From NCBI GenBank assembly GCA_018813975.1, contig JAHJAQ010000004.1, forward strand, positions 1-7,801: a stretch of 7,801 nt of DNA. Direction: 5' to 3'. A program made the translations under genes and the position numbers. This DNA is from Microcaldota archaeon (GTDB taxonomy: Archaea; Iainarchaeota; Iainarchaeia; Iainarchaeales; JAGVWC01). This document shows, in pieces, positions 4,775 through 7,801 of the stretch; position 1 is the stretch's first letter; each line of letters starts with the position of its first letter. The notes under the pieces were generated by a model. That model worked only from the letters and a program-made list of their open reading frames with translations, was not told where the DNA came from and did not search any database.

Positions 4775-5881
4775 ATGAAAACCGCTTTTAAAATTCAGTC
4801 CACGCACGGAACAGCAAGAACGGGCATTTTGAAAACCGACCATGGAAAAATCAAAACTCCTTTTTTTATGCCAGTGGCCACCAAAGGAAGCGTAAAATAT
4901 GCTTCCATGCAAGAACTGGAAAAAATGGGAATAGAATGTTTTATTTCAAATGCTTTTTTGTTATCCATTCGACCAGGCCTAGAAATAATCAAAAAGTTCG
5001 GGGGCTTGCATTCTTTTGTGAACTGGAAAAAAGGAATTTTCACGGATTCTGGTGGCTTCCAAATATTAAACCAAGATTTTTTGATCAAAATTGTGGAAGA
5101 AGGCGTGCATTTCAAAAATCCTTTTGACAAGCAAAAAGAATTTTTAAGTCCCGAAAAAAGCATTCAAATCCAAAATGCATTGGGAAGCGATGTTGCCATG
5201 TGCTTGGATGATGTACCCTTACATGGTTCTCCAATAGCGCGGTTACAAGAATCCCAAGAACGCACTACGCGTTGGGCAGAACGATGCATAAAAAGCCACA
5301 AAAACAAAAAACAATTATTGTTTGGAATCAACCAAGGAGGCACCCATGCCAAACTTCGAGAAAAAAGCGCGCAAGAAATTGGTAAAATGGATTTTGACGG
5401 ATTTGCTTTTGGTGGACTGTGTATTGGAGAAGAAAAAAAACAAATGCAAAAAATGATAGAACTTTCTGCAAAACACTTTTCCCCGGAAAAACCGCGTTAT
5501 TTGATGGGGGTTGGTTCTCTCCAAGAAATTGCGCAAAGCATTTTGGCAGGGGCCGATGTATTTGATTCTGCTTTTCCCACTCGAACCGCAAGACATGGCA
5601 TGGCTTTTTCTATTCCAAAAAACTTGAACCTAAAAAACGCGGTTTTTAGGAATGATTCCAAACCATTGGATGAACAATGTGATTGTATGGTTTGTCAAAG
5701 CTATTCTCGCGCGTATATTCACCACTTGATTAGAACCAAAGAAGAAAATGGCTTGCAATTTTTAACCCACCATAACTTGTTTTTTTTAGCGGACTGGATG
5801 CAAAAAATCCGAACAGCCATTCAGGAAAACCAGTTTAAAAAATTGTGCAAGTGGCAGGATTATCCTAGTGGGGAAATGTGA
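4775..5881 (+). CDS. tgt: tRNA-guanine transglycosylase, bacterial/eukaryotic-size type
   Basis: TGT swaps a guanine in tRNA for a 7-deazaguanine base, at position 34 in the queuosine pathway or position 15 in the archaeosine pathway. This protein has 368 residues, the length of bacterial TGT (about 375), and lacks the PUA-containing C-terminal extension of classic archaeal ArcTGT (about 580-650). The general-base Asp91 lies in TDSGGFQ and the nucleophile Asp264 in VFDSAFPTRTARHG. The zinc site is Cys302, Cys304, Cys307 and His333 (CDCMVC, then THHN), spaced as in bacterial enzymes. The substrate loop reads GGLCIGEE, nearer the bacterial preQ1-type LAVGE than the eukaryotic queuine-type LSGGE. 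Yet LDDV (144-147) resembles the eukaryotic form. Substrate and target position therefore cannot be settled. The start has AAGGA 6 bases upstream. The gene ends a run with alaX and the HTH gene, and its last 22 bases overlap the convergent lipoprotein gene. Confidence 0.93.
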   Translation: MKTAFKIQSTHGTARTGILKTDHGKIKTPFFMPVATKGSVKYASMQELEKMGIECFISNAFLLSIRPGLEIIKKFGGLHSFVNWKKGIFTDSGGFQILNQDFLIKIVEEGVHFKNPFDKQKEFLSPEKSIQIQNALGSDVAMCLDDVPLHGSPIARLQESQERTTRWAERCIKSHKNKKQLLFGINQGGTHAKLREKSAQEIGKMDFDGFAFGGLCIGEEKKQMQKMIELSAKHFSPEKPRYLMGVGSLQEIAQSILAGADVFDSAFPTRTARHGMAFSIPKNLNLKNAVFRNDSKPLDEQCDCMVCQSYSRAYIHHLIRTKEENGLQFLTHHNLFFLADWMQKIRTAIQENQFKKLCKWQDYPSGEM

Positions 5882-6963
5882 ATCGTTCCAACAGCACTTG
5901 CATCACAGTTAAGTGTGCAGGAAAAGTCAATCACAGAAAGGGCTGGAACCGTAAAAAAAACCGCGATTATCTCGTTGGGTTCTATAATCCGATCAATAAT
6001 CCGATCAACCGTGACTATCGCACCGACGTCTTGGTATTTCCTATAAAAATTGTGCTGTAAATCCGTGGATTGAATGCGCAAAGACAATAGTTCGTCTTCG
6101 ATTACATATAGCTTGTTCGGCGTAAAACCAGCTTGGTCTACTAGCAAGTTAAAATCCCGGCGGTTGAGTCCAGGATTATATTTTCCATGTGAATCTGATG
6201 GAATAATGAATTCAACGGGTTCTTCCACCGCGTTTTCATCATCCAAAATAGTAGCGTCTTGCACGTTTTGGTCTAGAAACAAGTTTCCATCATTTAAAAG
6301 CGTTAAACACAGTGCAGGCAAAAACTCATTGCTTGGATTGGTTGCGGTTTCACTACAATTCGATTCGTTTTGGTCTTTTATGGCCAATTCAAAAAAACAT
6401 GCGTCATGATACAAGCTCGTACAAGAAGCCGGTTCATTATCAACTGCAGCAATACAAGAACTCGCATAATCTGGTTCTATAATAAGCGCACATAACGAAG
6501 CACTTTCATTTCGAATACCGCGTTTAAAAAAACAATAATTTTGTAATGGTGTTCCTTCTACCAAAAAACAATTTTCTTGCAAATAACCCGCGCACAATCC
6601 ATTATAAACGCCGGAATTTTCTTCGCACAATTCCAAGTCCTCCAATAACAAAGAATACTCCAGATAACAGGTTTCTTGTTGGTATCCCACTAATGTTTCA
6701 CAATAGGTTATTTTCCCAGTTTCATCTCCGAGAGGAAGGCCCGCATTTTGGTCCATGTTCAAATCAGCGCCTTGATTGGCATCCTCTCCATTTAAATCAG
6801 ACGGCATAAAAGGAGGCAATAGCCCTTGGTTTTGATCTGAGGGGGGAATTTGATTCGCATTATTATCTGGAGGGGCAACAGGGGGAATTTGGGTCCCAAA
6901 ATCCAAGCACCCCACTAGGAAAAGGCTTGCCAAGAGTATGCTAAAAATCAATATTGTTTTCAT
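5860..6963 (-). CDS. Cys-rich secreted lipoprotein with degenerate cupredoxin domain
   Basis: The product has 367 residues from the ATG at 6963. An upstream in-frame ATG at 7062 would bury the signal peptide behind 33 residues and lies beyond the TATA-like box, so it was rejected. A hydrophobic signal ends in the lipobox LVGC, with Cys19 as the lipidation site. Residues 20-85 are a Pro/Asn/Gln/Asp-rich tether. Residues 88-219 hold 12 cysteines in a repeat of about 45 residues: the segment C-[YF]-[LF]-x11-C begins at Cys99, Cys144 and Cys189. Residues about 270-363 look like a cupredoxin: LVDQAGFTPNKLYV, His304 in LQHNF, then FSCTLNC (Cys349, Cys353) and GTIHI. The loop that should carry the His and Met copper ligands is shortened and lacks both. 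The protein is probably anchored outside the membrane, with disulfides. Function is unknown; adhesion, redox or metal binding are possible. It appears leaderless, and its 3' end overlaps tgt. Confidence 0.85.
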   Translation of the reverse strand: MKTILIFSILLASLFLVGCLDFGTQIPPVAPPDNNANQIPPSDQNQGLLPPFMPSDLNGEDANQGADLNMDQNAGLPLGDETGKITYCETLVGYQQETCYLEYSLLLEDLELCEENSGVYNGLCAGYLQENCFLVEGTPLQNYCFFKRGIRNESASLCALIIEPDYASSCIAAVDNEPASCTSLYHDACFFELAIKDQNESNCSETATNPSNEFLPALCLTLLNDGNLFLDQNVQDATILDDENAVEEPVEFIIPSDSHGKYNPGLNRRDFNLLVDQAGFTPNKLYVIEDELLSLRIQSTDLQHNFYRKYQDVGAIVTVDRIIDRIIEPNEIIAVFFTVPALSVIDFSCTLNCDASAVGTIHISPLG

Positions 6964-6983
6964 TGTATCACAAAGAACAGTTG

Positions 6984-6994
6984 AAATTTTTAAT
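6984..6994 (-). promoter_or_regulatory. TATA-like box of the lipoprotein gene
   Basis: On the minus strand ATTAAAAATTT is centred about 26 bases before the ATG at 6963, so transcription should begin at or very near that ATG. No Shine-Dalgarno is present before it. Together these indicate a leaderless mRNA and support 6963, not 7062, as the start. Confidence 0.55.
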
Positions 6995-7181
6995 AGTTCC
7001 TTTCCTATTGTTGGTACAGCTAATGATGAACGGGTTGTACCCAAAACCATTCTAGACAGCATACAAAGTTAAACCAAAAAAGGAATACCGCAAATAAGTA
7101 GCTGAATTCAAAAAAAACGAAATTCGAAAATGGTAACAAAAGACGATATAGAAGGGTTTTTCACCCCAAAAACAGAAAGCT

Positions 7182-7189
7182 TTTATATG
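7182..7189 (+). promoter_or_regulatory. TATA box of the vapBC-like operon
   Basis: TTTATATG is the best match to the archaeal TATA consensus in the window. It lies about 34 bases upstream of the antitoxin ATG at 7220, predicting a start site near 7210 and a leader of about 10 bases without a clear Shine-Dalgarno. Confidence 0.65.
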
Positions 7190-7194
7190 TGCCC

Positions 7195-7213
7195 TCACAT
7201 AATTAGTATGTGA
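7195..7213. promoter_or_regulatory. Putative antitoxin operator (inverted repeat)
   Basis: TCACAT (7195-7200) and ATGTGA (7208-7213) are perfect 6-bp arms 7 bases apart, between the TATA box and the antitoxin ATG and covering the expected transcription start. Ribbon-helix-helix antitoxins commonly repress their own operon by binding such palindromes, so this is a good candidate operator. Binding itself is inference. Confidence 0.5.
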
Positions 7214-7219
7214 AGTTTT

Positions 7220-7462
7220 ATGCCGAATATTACCTTATCAATTTCAGAAGAAACAAAACGGAAAATGAAAAAACACCCTGAAGTGCGCTGGTCAAATGCT
7301 GTTCGCGTTATAATCGAAAGAAAAATAAAAGACTTTGAAATAGCGGATACACTAGCCCAAAAAAGCCGGCTAACAGAAAAAGAGGTTAAGCTTCTTTCAG
7401 CAAAAGTAAATAAGGCAATGGCCAAACATGCTAAGGCGCTATTAAATGAAAGTAACTGTTGA
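7220..7462 (+). CDS. vapB: Ribbon-helix-helix antitoxin (VapB-type)
   Basis: This 80-residue protein has the archaeal VapB layout. The N-terminal DNA-binding strand is PNITLSIS (residues 2-9). A helix with EETKRKMKKHPEVRWS follows, then the second ribbon-helix-helix helix (NAVRVIIERKIKDF). The C-terminal half (about 40-75), with SRLTEKEVKLL and a Lys/Ala-rich helix, is the part that in this family wraps the PIN toxin and blocks its active site. It would neutralise the downstream toxin and repress the shared promoter, probably through the inverted repeat at 7195-7213. The ATG at 7220 is the only sensible start, about 34 bases after a strong TATA box. The last 17 bases overlap the toxin start, the usual arrangement for translational coupling in such pairs. 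Chromosomal copies are frequent in archaea and often mobile. Confidence 0.88.
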   Translation: MPNITLSISEETKRKMKKHPEVRWSNAVRVIIERKIKDFEIADTLAQKSRLTEKEVKLLSAKVNKAMAKHAKALLNESNC

Positions 7463-7801
7463 CGCAAATATCCTTTTTTCTGCGATGTTAAAAAAAGGAG
7501 AGATTAGAAGGATCTGGTTTAACCCACAAATAGAGTTATATGCTCCACGATATCTTTTAATTGAATTTCAAAAGTATCAAAAATTTTTGAAAAAAAAGTT
7601 TGCCGGAACAACAGAAGAATTTTTGTTACTATTTCAAAAAATGGTTTCACAAATTTATTTAATTCAAGATAAAGAACTAAAACCATTTTTGTCAGCATCA
7701 GCTTTCTTGTCCAACGACCCAAAAGACTGGTCGTATCTTGCTTGTGCCTTAAAAGAAGAAACTATAATTTGGAGTAATGACAAAGAATTCAAAAAACAAA
7801 A
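7446..7801 (+). CDS. vapC: PIN-domain ribonuclease toxin (VapC-type), 3' end missing
   Basis: The frame starts at the ATG at 7446 inside the antitoxin gene and is open to the window edge, giving 118 residues; perhaps 15-25 are missing compared with typical PIN proteins. PIN toxins are Mg-dependent RNases that typically cut tRNA or rRNA when freed from the antitoxin. The acidic active-site residues are visible: Asp6 (VTVDANIL), Glu40 (YLLIEFQKY), Asp94 (DPKDWSYLACAL) and Asp112 (IIWSNDKEF). The order and spacing match the family, and nothing suggests inactivation in the part seen. The weak AAGG 9 bases upstream lies within the antitoxin gene. It is co-transcribed with the antitoxin. Identity as a PIN protein is firm; the RNA target is unknown. 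Confidence 0.9.
   Translation, partial: MKVTVDANILFSAMLKKGEIRRIWFNPQIELYAPRYLLIEFQKYQKFLKKKFAGTTEEFLLLFQKMVSQIYLIQDKELKPFLSASAFLSNDPKDWSYLACALKEETIIWSNDKEFKKQ

Noticed and set aside
6074..6409. Plus-strand open frames inside the lipoprotein gene, such as 6074-6409
   Set aside because: They are antisense to a gene with a signal peptide, lipobox and regular Cys repeat, and their products show no recognisable pattern.
6964..7062. N-terminal extension of the lipoprotein from an ATG at 7062
   Set aside because: It would place 33 non-signal-like residues before a clear lipoprotein signal peptide and would have to be transcribed from upstream of the TATA-like box at 6984-6994.
7130..7213. Small ORF of 27 codons (MVTKDDIEGFFTPK...) just upstream of the antitoxin gene
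   Set aside because: Its sequence contains the TATA box and the operator-like palindrome of the antitoxin operon and it has no Shine-Dalgarno. It may be a remnant gene start, but it is better explained as promoter DNA.

Overview
This window looks like AT-rich archaeal chromosomal DNA. The archaeal call rests on the C-terminal half of a TFB/TFIIB-type initiation factor at the left edge, an archaeal tRNA-splicing endonuclease (EndA), a short histone-fold protein, a trans-editing AlaX protein, TATA-like elements about 25-35 bases upstream of several starts, and a VapBC-type pair of the archaeal kind. The Cys-rich lipoprotein, small genes and bacterial-type TGT would suit a DPANN-like lineage (for example Diapherotrites or Micrarchaeota-like), but that placement is inference only.

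Layout. 1-366: end of tfb, followed by a T-rich terminator. 448-1682: a two-gene unit with a multi-domain winged-helix-like protein of unknown function, then a universal-stress-protein-like protein starting 2 bases later. 1730-2252: EndA, whose reading frame is broken by one extra A in an A9 tract. When the frame is restored the protein is full length (173 aa) with the catalytic Tyr/His/Lys triad intact. 2253-2501: no gene, but a dense run of near-perfect hairpins. 2502-2675 (minus): a 57-residue DUF1931-like histone-fold protein with a strong Shine-Dalgarno and a hairpin/T-tract terminator. 2897-5881 (plus): a tight three-gene run of alaX, a basic multi-HTH protein, and tgt. The HTH gene has an in-frame TGA after codon 349. 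The same frame continues for 32 more codons that rebuild the expected end of an HTH unit, and stops 2 bases before tgt. 5860-6963 (minus): a secreted lipoprotein with a roughly 45-residue Cys repeat and a degenerate cupredoxin domain, overlapping the tgt 3' end convergently by 22 bases. 7220-7801: a ribbon-helix-helix antitoxin overlapping a PIN-domain toxin that runs off the window.

The common theme is information processing: transcription initiation (TFB), chromatin (histone-fold protein), intron removal from tRNA (EndA), correction of mischarged tRNA-Ala (AlaX) and base exchange in tRNA (TGT). The lipoprotein and the toxin-antitoxin pair are accessory. The most unusual points are the two interrupted reading frames (endA and the HTH gene), the hairpin cluster beside endA, and the 45-residue Cys repeat joined to a cupredoxin fold that has lost ligands.
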